Part shown: piece by piece, positions 50,095 through 59,117 of the stretch
Position numbering within the stretch: position 1 is the stretch's first letter
Layout: every line of letters begins with the position of its first letter
Assembly (NCBI RefSeq): GCF_002002865.1
Contig: NZ_CP019508.1
Span: 3,018,501 to 3,082,500 of the forward strand
Direction of reading: 5' to 3'
DNA from: Brevundimonas sp. LM2
Lineage (GTDB): Bacteria; Pseudomonadota; Alphaproteobacteria; Caulobacterales; Caulobacteraceae
DNA: 64,000 nucleotides
Notes under the pieces: model-generated
What the model was told of the DNA's origin: nothing
What the model saw: only the letters and a program-made list of their open reading frames with translations
Database searches by the model: none
Translations under genes and position numbers: made by a program

Positions 50095-50727
50095 TTACTC
50101 GGCGATGTTGAACTCGCCCTCGATGTGCAGCTTCACCTCGTCGGACACGGCCGGCAGGGCGTAGTTGATGCCGAACTCCGAGCGCTTGATCGTGGCCTCG
50201 CCGTCGAAGCCGGCCTTGTAGCCGCCCATGGCGGTGCCGGCCTGGTTGAACTCGACCTCGATGGTCACCGGCTTGGTGACGCCGCGCAGGGTCAGGTCGC
50301 CGACCACCGTGGCCTCGTTGGCGTCATCCGCGTCCACGGTCACCGAGCGCGACACGAAGGTGGCGGTCGGGTGGTTGGCGGTGTCGAAGAAGTCGGCGGT
50401 CTGCAGGTGGGCCTTCAGCCGGTCGTCATTGGGGTCGACGTCCGTCAGCGGGATGGTGGCGGTCAGGGTGCTGGCCGCGGGATTGGCGGGATCGATCGTG
50501 AGGTCCGCCTTCACGTTCACGAACTGGCCGTAATAGGTCGAGAAGCCGAGGTGATCGACCGACCAGGTGATCTTGCCGTGGCCGGAATCCAGGGCATAGG
50601 CCCCGGCGCGGACTTCGGCCGGGTTCTGGGTCAGGGCGGACTGGGCGACGACGGCGCCGCCGCCAATGAGTCCGAGGGCGAGGGCCCCGGCGACGGTGGA
50701 ACGCACGAGCAGGCGACGGTTCAGCAT
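50095..50727 (-). CDS. YceI-family periplasmic isoprenoid-binding protein
   Basis: A 210-residue protein with a signal peptide (MLNRRLLVRSTVAGALALGLIGGGAVVAQ). The lipocalin-like domain shows GAYALDSGHGKITWSVDHLGFSTYYGQF, LTATIPLTDVDPNDDRLKAHLQTADFFDTANHPTATFVS and a closing GINYALPAVSDEVKLHIEGEFN. YceI proteins bind isoprenoid or lipid chains and are exported in response to base or stress. Monocistronic. Confidence 0.94.
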   Translation of the reverse strand: MLNRRLLVRSTVAGALALGLIGGGAVVAQSALTQNPAEVRAGAYALDSGHGKITWSVDHLGFSTYYGQFVNVKADLTIDPANPAASTLTATIPLTDVDPNDDRLKAHLQTADFFDTANHPTATFVSRSVTVDADDANEATVVGDLTLRGVTKPVTIEVEFNQAGTAMGGYKAGFDGEATIKRSEFGINYALPAVSDEVKLHIEGEFNIAE

Positions 50728-50925
50728 GGGAAAACTCCTGGAGTGGGAAAAACAGCGCTAACTGCAATCAGCACTGGTGCAAATAGGCGAGCTATCAGGA
50801 AGGGCAAGGTTTATGCGTCGATCCGTGCCCGCCGGACGTGTTGACAGGGGCGAGGCGCGCCTGCCATGTCCCGAACGCTCAGACGGGCCTTTCGCCCACC
50901 CTTCCAGAACGCCGAATTCCTGCCC
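50728..50925. other. Divergent intergenic region yceI / fdxA
   Basis: The two genes are divergently transcribed across 198 bp. TTGACAGGGG on the plus strand (50839) matches a -35 and would serve fdxA, with the -10 less clear about 17 bases on. No operator palindrome stands out. Confidence 0.4.
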
Positions 50926-51267
50926 ATGACCTACATCGTCACCGACGCCTGCGTGAAATGTAAGTTCATGGACTGCGTCGAGGTCTGCCCGGTCGACTGT
51001 TTCTACGAAGGCGAGAACTTCCTGGCGATCGCGCCGGATGAATGCATCGACTGCGGCGTGTGCGAGCCGGAATGTCCGGTCGACGCCATCAAGCCCGACA
51101 CCGAGGACGAGCCCGACGGCAAATGGCTGCAGATCAACGCCAGCTACGCCAAGGTCTGGCCGAACATCACGGTCAAGGGCACACCGCCCGCCGACCGCGA
51201 GGCCTTCGAGCGCGAGACCGGCAAGTTCGAGAAATATTTCAGCCCCGAGCCGGGCAAGGGCTCCTAG
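50926..51267 (+). CDS. fdxA: Ferredoxin FdxA, [3Fe-4S]/[4Fe-4S] type
   Basis: A 113-residue ferredoxin. [35 protein letters not shown] is the first cluster domain, [16 protein letters not shown] the second. The first motif C-x2-C-x4-C-x3-C with an additional CP spacing is the seven-iron FdxA pattern, and the C-terminal extension ([15 protein letters not shown]) is typical. Soluble electron carrier. In Caulobacter it lies beside CarD/CdnL, as here (336 bp between). Start taken at the Met of the conserved MTYIVTDAC. Confidence 0.97.
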   Translation: MTYIVTDACVKCKFMDCVEVCPVDCFYEGENFLAIAPDECIDCGVCEPECPVDAIKPDTEDEPDGKWLQINASYAKVWPNITVKGTPPADREAFERETGKFEKYFSPEPGKGS

Positions 51268-51603
51268 AAACCACCACCCCGGCAAGGACTCCTGATCGAA
51301 CCGTGTTTGCGGGTCAGTCCGCACGGCGCGCTGGTAGCGTCCGCACGGGACGTTTTGAAATTGCCCCGTTTTGTGATAGGTTCCTTCACATTGGGTCGGG
51401 CGGAATGCGTTTTTCACGCGCCGCCCGCGTTTGCGATAGAACTCCGTCCATGAAGACGGGGTCGGCCAGAGGTTTGGTGATCCGTTTCCGCGACTGACGA
51501 ATGATGCGTTTTCCTCCGGCGACCCTCGTCGCCGGTGCCGAAGGCAATTGTCGCCGCCGCGCCTGCGTTCGCCCTCCCCCCCTGCGTCCGGGAAAGGAAT
51601 GAC
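51268..51603 (+). promoter_or_regulatory. fdxA-carD intergenic region, 336 bp
   Basis: No gene. The region is more AT-rich near 51350-51420 (GTTTTGAAATTGCCCCG, GTTTTGTGATAGGTTCC), where promoter elements for the CarD gene are likely: TTGAAA could be a -35, but I cannot fix the -10 spacing. A second AT-rich patch, GCGTTTTTCACGC, lies near 51408. A GGAAAGGA ribosome-binding site precedes the start at 51604. Confidence 0.4.
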
Positions 51604-52161
51604 ATGACCACCAAGAGCGTTCTGGAATTCAAGGTCGGCGATGCCGTCGTCTATCCGGCCCACGGTGTCGGCAAGGTCGCCGCCGTCGAGGTCCAGGAAG
51701 TGGCCGGCATGTCGCTGGAGGTCTATGTCGTGACCTTCGACCATGAAAAGATGACGCTTCGCGTCCCGACCAAGAAGGCCAAGACCGCCGGACTGCGCTC
51801 CCTGGCCGGCGAGGACGTCGTCACCAAGGCCCTGACCACGCTGAAGGGCCGCGCCCGCATCAAGCGCACGATGTGGAGCCGCCGCGCCCAGGAATACGAA
51901 GCCAAGATCAATTCGGGCGACCTGGTCTCGATCGCCGAGGTCGTGCGCGACCTGCACCGCGCCGACAGCCAGCCGGAACAGTCCTATTCGGAGCGCCAGC
52001 TCTACGAATCGGCGCTGGACCGGATGGCCCGCGAGGTCGCCGCCGCCAACCGCATCGACAAGGACGCGGCCGTCCAGCTGCTGTCCAAGTCGCTGAGCGC
52101 CAAGAAGGCCAACGCCCCCGTCGCCGAAGTCGCAGACGAGGACGAGGCCGAGGCGGCCTGA
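51604..52161 (+). CDS. cdnL: CarD-family transcription regulator (CdnL-like)
   Basis: A 185-residue protein. KVGDAVVYPAHGVGKVAAVEVQEVAG is the RNA-polymerase-interacting CarD N-terminal (Tudor-like) domain. The C-terminal helical part, LYESALDRMAREVAAANRIDKDAAVQLLSKSL, is the DNA-contacting domain. CarD/CdnL stabilises open complexes at housekeeping and rRNA promoters and is stress-regulated in Caulobacter. Start is the Met after a 23-codon open extension that lacks protein character. An intrinsic terminator follows at 52187. Confidence 0.96.
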   Translation: MTTKSVLEFKVGDAVVYPAHGVGKVAAVEVQEVAGMSLEVYVVTFDHEKMTLRVPTKKAKTAGLRSLAGEDVVTKALTTLKGRARIKRTMWSRRAQEYEAKINSGDLVSIAEVVRDLHRADSQPEQSYSERQLYESALDRMAREVAAANRIDKDAAVQLLSKSLSAKKANAPVAEVADEDEAEAA

Positions 52162-52186
52162 TCCTTCGGGACCGCGCTGAAACGAC

Positions 52187-52216
52187 AAAGGCCCGGTGGA
52201 GACACCGGGCCTTTTT
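52187..52216 (+). terminator. Intrinsic terminator of cdnL
   Basis: A perfect 12-bp stem AAAGGCCCGGTG / CACCGGGCCTTT with a 4-base loop GAGA, followed by TTCTT. Located 25 bp after the cdnL stop. The strongest terminator in the window. Confidence 0.92.
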
Positions 52217-52326
52217 CTTGTCATCCCCGCGTCTCGCAGCGCGACCGAAGGCCAGGATCAATGCGGGCTTAACCCCCACCGGGTACGGTAGCGTACCCGA
52301 AGCTTCCGTTGTGGATCGGCCGAACC

Positions 52327-53898
52327 ATGCTGCCGCGCGCTAACGAAGTCGAACCCGGTGCGACGGACATCGCCGGTGGCGACATCGCGACCTTTTTCGA
52401 CGTCTCGATCGACCTGCTGGTCATTCGGGATCTTCGCGGGATCGTGGTCAAGGTCAGTCCGTCGTGGTCCACCACCCTGGGCTATCACCCCTCCGAGATG
52501 GTGGGGCGTCCGCTCCTGGCCCTGGTGCATCCCGACGATCTCCCGGTGACCTGGGACAGCGCGCGAGAGGTCGAGACGCGCAGGCCCGGCGACCCGGTGC
52601 GCGGCCAGATCAACCGGTATCGCCACAAGGACGGCCACTATCTGACCATGGAATGGCGCGCCCAAAGACGCGGCGACCATGTCTACGGCGTCGCACGCGA
52701 CGTCACGGCGCGCGTCGCCGCCGAAGCCGAGCTGCTGGCGGCCCGCACCGCCGCCGAGGCCGCCAACCGCGCCAAGTCGGACTTCCTGGCCAATATGAGC
52801 CACGAGATCCGCACCCCCCTGAACGGGGTGATCGGCATCGTCGACAGCCTGTCTCGCACTCACCTCGACGGTGGCCAGACCGAGATGGTGGGCCTGATCC
52901 GGGAGTCGGGCGCGACGCTGGAGCGTCTGGTCTCGGATATCCTGGACATGTCCAAGATCGAAGCGGGCAAGCTGGACCTCGAACTCCATCCCTTCGACCT
53001 GGAAGACGCGCTGAGCGCGCCGATCGCGCTGAATCGCGGCAAGGCGTTGGAAAAGGGTCTGGCCTTCGTCGTCGATATCGCGCCGGAAGCGTGCGGCACG
53101 TTCCTGGGCGACAGCACCCGGCTGCGCCAGGTGGTGGGCAACCTGCTGTCCAACGCAGTGAAGTTCACGGCCAAGGGCCGCATCGTCCTGACCGCCTGGA
53201 TCACGGAGGACGCGGAGGACCAGGCGTTCCTGTCGCTGACCGTTCAGGATTCCGGTGTCGGATTCGACGAACATCAGGCCGCGCTGCTGTTCGGGCGGTT
53301 CAACCAGGCGGACGGCACGATCGCGCGCCGATTCGGCGGCACGGGCCTTGGATTGTCGATCTGCCGCTCTCTGATGCGTCTGATGGGCGGGGACATCGAG
53401 GCGAGCTCCGAGCCCGGCGTGGGCAGCCGTTTTTCGATCAAACTGCCGCTCCCGCGCGTGGCCCAGCGGGCCGCGGCTCCGCGGCCGAGCGGCGTCACCG
53501 CTCGCAGCCCGCTGCAGACGGACCGGCCGCTGCGCATCCTGCTGGCCGAGGACCACCCGACCAACCAGCGCGTGGTGCAGCTGATCCTCGACGGGATCGG
53601 GGCCGATCTCGTCATTGTCGACGACGGGGCCCGGGCGCTCGCGGCCGCCATGGCCGGCACGTTCGATGTCATCCTGATGGATATGCAGATGCCGGGCATG
53701 GACGGATTGACCGCCACGCGCGCCATCCGGTCGCACGAGACCCTGACCCAACTGCGCACGCCCATCGTCATGCTGAGCGCCAACGCCATGGCAGAGCACA
53801 AAGCTCAGGCGTGCGACGCGGGGGCCGATCTGCATGTGCCCAAGCCGATCACGGCCGCCGCCCTGCTGGCCGGAATCGAGACCGTGCTGGCGGGCTAG
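52327..53898 (+). CDS. PAS-domain hybrid histidine kinase with receiver
   Basis: A 523-residue soluble kinase without membrane segments. A PAS domain (about 22-130: [25 protein letters not shown] ... [28 protein letters not shown]) is followed by HisKA with H159 in [20 protein letters not shown], an ATPase domain ([32 protein letters not shown]), and a receiver at 402-520 with phospho-acceptor D452 in [13 protein letters not shown]. Start ATG at 52327; a GTG at 52309 is possible. No response-regulator neighbour; likely relays via a histidine phosphotransferase elsewhere. Confidence 0.93.
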   Translation: MLPRANEVEPGATDIAGGDIATFFDVSIDLLVIRDLRGIVVKVSPSWSTTLGYHPSEMVGRPLLALVHPDDLPVTWDSAREVETRRPGDPVRGQINRYRHKDGHYLTMEWRAQRRGDHVYGVARDVTARVAAEAELLAARTAAEAANRAKSDFLANMSHEIRTPLNGVIGIVDSLSRTHLDGGQTEMVGLIRESGATLERLVSDILDMSKIEAGKLDLELHPFDLEDALSAPIALNRGKALEKGLAFVVDIAPEACGTFLGDSTRLRQVVGNLLSNAVKFTAKGRIVLTAWITEDAEDQAFLSLTVQDSGVGFDEHQAALLFGRFNQADGTIARRFGGTGLGLSICRSLMRLMGGDIEASSEPGVGSRFSIKLPLPRVAQRAAAPRPSGVTARSPLQTDRPLRILLAEDHPTNQRVVQLILDGIGADLVIVDDGARALAAAMAGTFDVILMDMQMPGMDGLTATRAIRSHETLTQLRTPIVMLSANAMAEHKAQACDAGADLHVPKPITAAALLAGIETVLAG

Positions 53899-53946
53899 GT
53901 CCGTCCGATCGGGTGGGACGCGGTCTCGCGATTCCGTCTGTGACGG

Positions 53947-54390
53947 TCAGTCGCCCGAATTGTTCGCAGCGCCTTCTCGCCGAAGAGGCAGGCGAAGGTT
54001 CAGGACGCGGCTTCCGTCAGACCTGAGCAGGGTGGGCCGGGAAGGAACCGTCGGCGGATAGGGCGCGCAGGTCTTGAAGAAGGCCGCAATTTCGGGGCGA
54101 GACGGCTCACCCGTCACCACCCAATCGTCTCCGCCCGCGCGAACGACGGGTTCTCCGAGAATCTGGCCGTCGGGCGCGAGCCTCATTGTCACCCATAGAT
54201 CCACGTTGGCGCTGTCATACGGGTCGAAAGCCTCCTGCGCTTCGGCGCAGGCACTCAGCTGTCTGTACAGACTGGCGTTCCAGCGTGTCCATATCTGCAG
54301 TCGCTGTTGGTCACTCAGTTGCGCGGGGCCTTGGACGCGCGCGAGGGGCTGCTGCGCAAGTTGGATCAGCATCACGGCGATCATGATCAT
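53947..54390 (-). CDS. Hypothetical exported protein, TonB C-terminal-like
   Basis: A 147-residue protein starting MIMIAVMLIQLAQQPLARVQ, a short hydrophobic leader. The core ADVDLW-type segment ANVDLWVTMRLAPDGQILGEPVVRAGG and AAFFKTCAPYPPTVP resembles the TonB/TolA C-terminal fold (a mix of strands and a late Cys). One more Cys (SACAEAQ) may pair with it. The frame extends 47 codons upstream but that part is Arg-rich and not signal-like. Low-certainty function. Confidence 0.65.
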   Translation of the reverse strand: MIMIAVMLIQLAQQPLARVQGPAQLSDQQRLQIWTRWNASLYRQLSACAEAQEAFDPYDSANVDLWVTMRLAPDGQILGEPVVRAGGDDWVVTGEPSRPEIAAFFKTCAPYPPTVPSRPTLLRSDGSRVLNLRLPLRREGAANNSGD

Positions 54391-54547
54391 GGGTCGTCCC
54401 CGACACTCGCCTGCACGACCTCGTCGCGCGACCCGGCGGGAACGCAGTGTGAGGCCGAGCCCGAAGGCTTGCAACACGTCGATGTTCCGCCTGCCGCGGA
54501 CATAGCCTGCGCGCAGGATGACGAAGGGCATTAAGTCCGAACGGGCC

Positions 54548-56626
54548 TCAGCCCCCCTGCAGCTCCCGCTTCACCCGCTCGGCCAGGGTCTTGATGTCGA
54601 GCGGCTTGGGCAGGAAGGAGACGCCGACCTCGTCCTGGAGCAGGTCGGAGAAGTCGCTTTCCGCATAGCCGGAGATGAACATCACCGGCGCGTCGCCCAG
54701 GTACTGGCGCGCCTTCTTGAGCAACGACGGCCCGTCCAGGCCCGGCATGATGACGTCCGAGATCATCATATCGATCTGACCCGCCCATTCCTCGGCCAGG
54801 ATCAGGGCCTCCTCGCCGTCGGCGGCCTCGATCACCTCATAGCCGCGCTGGCGCAGCAGTTTGGCGGCGATGCCGCGCACGGCGGCCTCGTCCTCGACGA
54901 ACAGGATGCGGCCGTTGCCCGACAGGTCGCGCGGGGCGGCCTTCATCTTGATCTCGATCGGGGCGACCTCGGTCAGCTCCTGTTCGGTGGCGGCGGGCAG
55001 GAAGATGCGGAAGGCGGCCCCCAGGACCTGACCCTCGGGCCCTTCCAGATTGGTCACGCCGATATGGCCGCCCGCCTGCTGGACGATGCCGTAGACGGTG
55101 GCTAGCCCCATGCCGGTGCCCTCGTTCACCGCCTTGGTGGTGAAGAAGGGTTCGAAGATCTTGTCCAGCAGATCGGTCGGCACGCCGGGGCCGGTGTCGG
55201 ACACCTCGATCAGGGCGGTCTCGCCGTCGGGGGCCTCGCGCCAGCCCAGGGCGCGGGCCTGTTGCTGGGTCAGGCGCAGGGTGCGGATGGTGACCACCCC
55301 CGCCCCCGGCTCGACCACGCCGCGCATGGCGTCGCGGGCGTTGACGGCCAGGTTCATCACCGCCGTTTCCAGCTGGGACTTGTCGGCCAGGACCACTGGC
55401 AGGTCGCGGCCGTAGTCGGTCTCCAGCCGCACGTCCTCGCGCAGCAGGCGACGCAGCAGGACGGCGAACTCGCCCACCAGCTCGCCCAGATCCAGCCGTT
55501 CGCGGCGGACCGTGGACTTGCGCGAGAAGGCCAGCAGCTTGCGCACCAGGTCGGCGGCGCGGATGCCCGTCTGACGGATCTGGTTCAGCCCGTCATAGGA
55601 CGGGTCGCCGACCGGATGGCGCTCCAGCAGCTCGGACAGCTGCAGCTGGATGGCGGTCAGCAGGTTGTTGAAGTCATGGGCCACGCCGCCGGCCAGCTGG
55701 CCCACGGCCTGCATCTTCTGAGCCTGAGACAGCTGCAGCTCCATCGACTTCTGGGCCGAGACGTCGAACAGCCAGACGCGGCGCTTGTCGCCCTCGGGCG
55801 CGACGTACAGGTGCAGCATCCGGTCGGGGTGGGCGCGGGCGACCAGTTCGATCGGGCCGGTCGATCCCCCGGCCATCCGCTCGCGCGCCTCGGTCACGCC
55901 GCCCGGGTCGAACAGATGGCCGAAGGCGGCGTCGCGCGCCGAGGCGGGGCCGGTCAGGACCGCCAGGGCCGGGTTGGCGTCCTCGGCCCGCCCCCCGAAC
56001 AGGTCGTCGCCGCCGATGACCGCCGAGCCGAACGGGGCCCCCGCCGCCATGGCCCGCCCCTCCCCCGCCGGAGCGACGTAGGCATGGCCCACCATCGGGG
56101 GCGGCAGGGCGGTCAGGGTGGCCTCGGGCGCCTCGCGGACCAGGAACCGGCCCTCGCCCGCCTGACCGATCAGCACCTCGATCTCGCGCTCGCCGACAGA
56201 GACGATGGCGCGACCCTGCTCGCCTTTGCGGGCCTGAGCGAAGGCCATGTAGAGGGCCTGGGCCGACTTGCCCCGGGGCAGGGCGACCGTGGCCCCGTTC
56301 TGGGCGGCCCAGGTGCCGTTGAAGGCCAGGACCTGGCCCGAGGCCCAGACCAGGGCGGCCGGCTCGGCCATGGCGTCCAGCATGTCGACGGCGATGTCGC
56401 CGTCCGGCCGCGCCGGCCGCCGGCGCTTCGCGCGCCCCAGGGCGAACACGCCCAGCAGGACGGCACCGACCACGCCGATCATCAGGATCATGTACGGCAC
56501 CGATCCGGGCGCGGTGCGGAAGACGGGCCAGGCCAGGGCGGCGATGGCGACGCCGAAGCCGACGGTCATCAGGATCAGGGTGATGTCGGGCTTCGAGGCG
56601 GCGGTCGGTTGGCTGGCGGCGGTCAT
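54548..56626 (-). CDS. cckA: Cell-cycle hybrid histidine kinase CckA
   Basis: A 692-residue kinase that, with ChpT, sets CtrA and CpdR phosphorylation in Caulobacter. Two TM segments lie at about 14-34 and 44-64, then PAS-like regions (85-290). HisKA follows with H317 in [22 protein letters not shown], then the ATPase ([32 protein letters not shown]) and a receiver with D624 in [17 protein letters not shown]. Both residues sit near the Caulobacter positions (H322, D623). The neighbouring flhB, fliR and fliQ match the Caulobacter order. Confidence 0.96.
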   Translation of the reverse strand: MTAASQPTAASKPDITLILMTVGFGVAIAALAWPVFRTAPGSVPYMILMIGVVGAVLLGVFALGRAKRRRPARPDGDIAVDMLDAMAEPAALVWASGQVLAFNGTWAAQNGATVALPRGKSAQALYMAFAQARKGEQGRAIVSVGEREIEVLIGQAGEGRFLVREAPEATLTALPPPMVGHAYVAPAGEGRAMAAGAPFGSAVIGGDDLFGGRAEDANPALAVLTGPASARDAAFGHLFDPGGVTEARERMAGGSTGPIELVARAHPDRMLHLYVAPEGDKRRVWLFDVSAQKSMELQLSQAQKMQAVGQLAGGVAHDFNNLLTAIQLQLSELLERHPVGDPSYDGLNQIRQTGIRAADLVRKLLAFSRKSTVRRERLDLGELVGEFAVLLRRLLREDVRLETDYGRDLPVVLADKSQLETAVMNLAVNARDAMRGVVEPGAGVVTIRTLRLTQQQARALGWREAPDGETALIEVSDTGPGVPTDLLDKIFEPFFTTKAVNEGTGMGLATVYGIVQQAGGHIGVTNLEGPEGQVLGAAFRIFLPAATEQELTEVAPIEIKMKAAPRDLSGNGRILFVEDEAAVRGIAAKLLRQRGYEVIEAADGEEALILAEEWAGQIDMMISDVIMPGLDGPSLLKKARQYLGDAPVMFISGYAESDFSDLLQDEVGVSFLPKPLDIKTLAERVKRELQGG

Positions 56627-56682
56627 GGGCGGCGCTCCCGCGCGAATCGGATGGGGCGAGTATAGGGCGCGATGGTCACCAT

Positions 56683-56844
56683 CTCCCATAGGGAGAGGGC
56701 TTGAGCGCCCGAGAGCCGAAGGCGATCGGTCTTGCGCGAAAGGGTGAGGGGTTAGGCTCTCACCGGTTGGCACCGTAACCCCTCACCCTTTCGCCTTGGC
56801 GCATCGCTGCGCTCTGCGAGGCTCAAGCCCTCTCCCTATGGGAG
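56683..56844. repeat. Nested perfect palindrome between flhB and cckA
   Basis: The outer arms (56683-56706 and 56821-56844) are 24 bp and exactly complementary: CTCCCATAGGGAGAGGGC at the start and its complement at the end. Inside, CGAAAGGGTGAGGGGTTA and its exact complement TAACCCCTCACCCTTTCG add 18-bp arms. The loop is short. This is a very strong potential cruciform or RNA hairpin 57 bp before cckA and 7 bp after the flhB stop. Confidence 0.9.
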
Positions 56845-56850
56845 AGGGAT

Positions 56851-57918
56851 CTACCCCCGCCGCTTCTTCATCACGAAGCCGATGACGCGAGCCGCGGCCT
56901 CGAAATGCTCGCGCGGGATGGTCTCGTCGATGTCGACGGCGGCGTAGAGGGCGCGCGCGAGGGGGACGTTCTCGACGATCGGCACGTCGTGCTCGGCCGC
57001 GACCTCGCGGATGCGCAGGGCGACGGCATCGACGCCCTTGGCGACGCAGACCGGGGCGGCATCGCCCGCCTCATAGCGCAGGGCGACCGAATAGTGGGTC
57101 GGGTTGGTGACGATCACGGTCGCCGTGGGCACGTTCTGCATCATCCGCTGGCGGCTCTTCTGCATGCGGATCTGCTTCAGCTTGGCCTTGACGTGGGGAT
57201 CGCCTTCGGACTGGCGGTACTCCTCCTTCAGTTCCTCCTTGGACATCCGCATCCGCTTGGCGAAACGCATCTTCTGCCAGATGAAGTCGCCGCCCGCGGT
57301 CAGGCCCAGAAAGACCAGGGTCGCGCTCATCAGGGCGATCAGCAGGTCGCGCGCCAGAGGCAGGATGGTCAGGGGCGACATGGCCGCCATGGTCTCGAAC
57401 TGGCGGGCGTGGGGCTTCAGAACCATCCAGCAGATCACGCTGACGGCGATCAGCTTGAGCAGGGTCTGGGCGAACTGCATCAGGCCGTCCGGGCCGAAGA
57501 TGCGCTTGAAGCCCGCCATGGGGCTGACCTTGTCCCATTTGGGCTTCAGCTTGTCGCCGGACAGGATCAGACCCGACTGGGCCACATTGCCGCCGACGCC
57601 GCCCAGGATGGCGGCCAGCATCACCGCCCCCAGGAACGGGGCCACGACCCACAGGGCCCGGGCCCCGATCTCCAGTCCCGCGCCCGCGTGCAGGCCGCCC
57701 AGCATGGTGTGAGGCGCGGCGATGAAGGGCAGGAAGCCCTCGGCCATCTGGGTCGAGAAATAGCCACCCCCCATGACGATGACGGCCGTAACCCCCATCA
57801 GGCTGAGCGCCGGGGCGACGTCGGCCGACTTGGCGACGTCGCCCTTCTTTCGCGCCTCCTCGAGTTTGTGAGGTGACGCCTCTTCGGTCTTGGACTCGGG
57901 ATCGGCGCCTTCAGCCAC
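56851..57918 (-). CDS. flhB: Flagellar biosynthesis protein FlhB
   Basis: A 355-residue inner-membrane switch protein of the flagellar export gate. N-terminal ESKTEEASPHKLEEARKKGDVAKSADV, four TM segments (about 38-58, 88-110, 150-168, 185-210), then the cytosolic domain with the self-cleavage motif NPTHYSVAL (NPTH at 272-275) that switches substrate specificity. Length is standard. Overlaps fliR by 8 bp. Confidence 0.98.
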   Translation of the reverse strand: MAEGADPESKTEEASPHKLEEARKKGDVAKSADVAPALSLMGVTAVIVMGGGYFSTQMAEGFLPFIAAPHTMLGGLHAGAGLEIGARALWVVAPFLGAVMLAAILGGVGGNVAQSGLILSGDKLKPKWDKVSPMAGFKRIFGPDGLMQFAQTLLKLIAVSVICWMVLKPHARQFETMAAMSPLTILPLARDLLIALMSATLVFLGLTAGGDFIWQKMRFAKRMRMSKEELKEEYRQSEGDPHVKAKLKQIRMQKSRQRMMQNVPTATVIVTNPTHYSVALRYEAGDAAPVCVAKGVDAVALRIREVAAEHDVPIVENVPLARALYAAVDIDETIPREHFEAAARVIGFVMKKRRG

Positions 57919-58690
57919 CGACGCCTCCCCCGCCCGGGACGAACAGGCCGGCCAGCGCCCGGTAGCGGTCGATGAAGACCGTGCCCAGCACCCCCAGCGA
58001 CAGGGCGAACACCGACAGGCCCAGGATCACGCTGAGCGGCGCGGCGACGAAGAAGATCTGGAAGGCCGGCATGACCCGTCCGACCAGCCCCGAGGCCAGG
58101 TTGAAGATCAGGGCGAAGACGATCACCGGCGCGGCCAGCTGCACCCCCAGGGCGAAACTGTCGCCGAGCGTGCGAATGGCCAGTTCGGTGAAATCGCCCA
58201 TGATCAGCGGCCGGGCCGGGGCGATCAGGTCGTATGATCCCACCAGTCCGGCGATGAACAGGTGATGGGTGTTGGTGGCGAAGATCAGAACCGTCCCCAG
58301 CAGCATCAGGAAGGCCGCCAGGGTCGAGCCCGGCTGGGCCTGCAGGGGGTTGGTGGTCTGGGCGAAGCTGAGCGTGGTCTGCAGCGAGACGATCTCGCCC
58401 GCCGTGGCCAGGGCCCCGGTGAAGGCGCGCAGGATGGCCCCGATCATCAGGCCGGTGACGACCTCGCGCAGGATCCAGCCGACCATGCCGCCGATGGTGT
58501 CGGGCAGGGCCGGCAGGGCCGAACCGACCACCGGCCACAGGGCCAGCGCGATCACCAGCGCCAGAGACAGCCGGATGCGCGGCGGCACATAGCTTTCGCC
58601 GATGCCCGGAAGGCTGAGCAGGATCGCGCCAATGCGGGCGAAGATCAGCCCGCCGGCCCAGACCTGATCGGCGGTGGCATAGGGGTCCAC
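57911..58690 (-). CDS. fliR: Flagellar biosynthesis protein FliR
   Basis: A 259-residue export-gate membrane protein with six hydrophobic segments: FARIGAILLSLPGIGESYVPPRIRLSLALVIALAL, MVGWILREVVTGLMIGAILRAFT, AFLMLLGTVLIFATNTHHLFIAG, FALGVQLAAPVIVFALIFNLASGLVGRVMPAFQIFFVAAPLSVILGL. These are the family blocks. Forms the gate with FliQ and FliP. Ends overlap flhB; starts 22 bp after fliQ. Confidence 0.97.
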   Translation of the reverse strand: MDPYATADQVWAGGLIFARIGAILLSLPGIGESYVPPRIRLSLALVIALALWPVVGSALPALPDTIGGMVGWILREVVTGLMIGAILRAFTGALATAGEIVSLQTTLSFAQTTNPLQAQPGSTLAAFLMLLGTVLIFATNTHHLFIAGLVGSYDLIAPARPLIMGDFTELAIRTLGDSFALGVQLAAPVIVFALIFNLASGLVGRVMPAFQIFFVAAPLSVILGLSVFALSLGVLGTVFIDRYRALAGLFVPGGGGVGG

Positions 58691-58712
58691 TAGGGGCGTT
58701 CCACCGGGGGCC

Positions 58713-58976
58713 CTACATGCCCGCGATGCGGGCCGCGATGGAGCGCATGAAGGCCCCGAGAAGCCCCCCCATCAGCGGCAGGAACAGCAGCAGGCTGACG
58801 AAGATGGCGATGATCTTGGGCGCGTAGACCAGGGTCTGTTCCTGGATTTGCGTCAGGGCCTGGAACAGGCCGATGCCGACGCCAACGACCAGACCGACCA
58901 GCAGCACGGGGGCGCACAGCTGGATCGTCAGCCACAGGGCGTCGCGGCCCACATCCAGAACTTCCGCGCCGCTCAT
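58713..58976 (-). CDS. fliQ: Flagellar biosynthesis protein FliQ
   Basis: An 87-residue two-TM export-gate protein: VLDVGRDALWLTIQLCAPVLLVGLVVGVGIGLFQALTQIQEQTLVYAPKIIAIFVSLLLFLPLMGGLLGAFM. All conserved features of FliQ are present at normal length. First gene of fliQ-fliR-flhB. A CtrA-like site 67-81 bp upstream agrees with its class II status in Caulobacter. Confidence 0.98.
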   Translation of the reverse strand: MSGAEVLDVGRDALWLTIQLCAPVLLVGLVVGVGIGLFQALTQIQEQTLVYAPKIIAIFVSLLLFLPLMGGLLGAFMRSIAARIAGM

Positions 58977-59042
58977 CGCCTACCCCTCTGGCCCGGCCTG
59001 AAGCCGAGCCCACGAACCGGGCAGAAAATGCCGGGGGCGTGG

Positions 59043-59057
59043 TTAATGTCGGGTTAG
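59043..59057 (-). promoter_or_regulatory. CtrA-like box upstream of fliQ
   Basis: On the plus strand TTAA (59043-59046), seven bases, TTAG (59054-59057); the second half differs from CtrA consensus TTAA by one base. It lies 67-81 bp upstream of the fliQ start. The Caulobacter fliQR promoter is an established CtrA target. Confidence 0.65.
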
Positions 59058-59117
59058 CGATGATGCGGCTTTCGCGGCCCGGTCCTTGCGGACTCCTCGG
59101 CGAAGAGAGGTTTTCCG

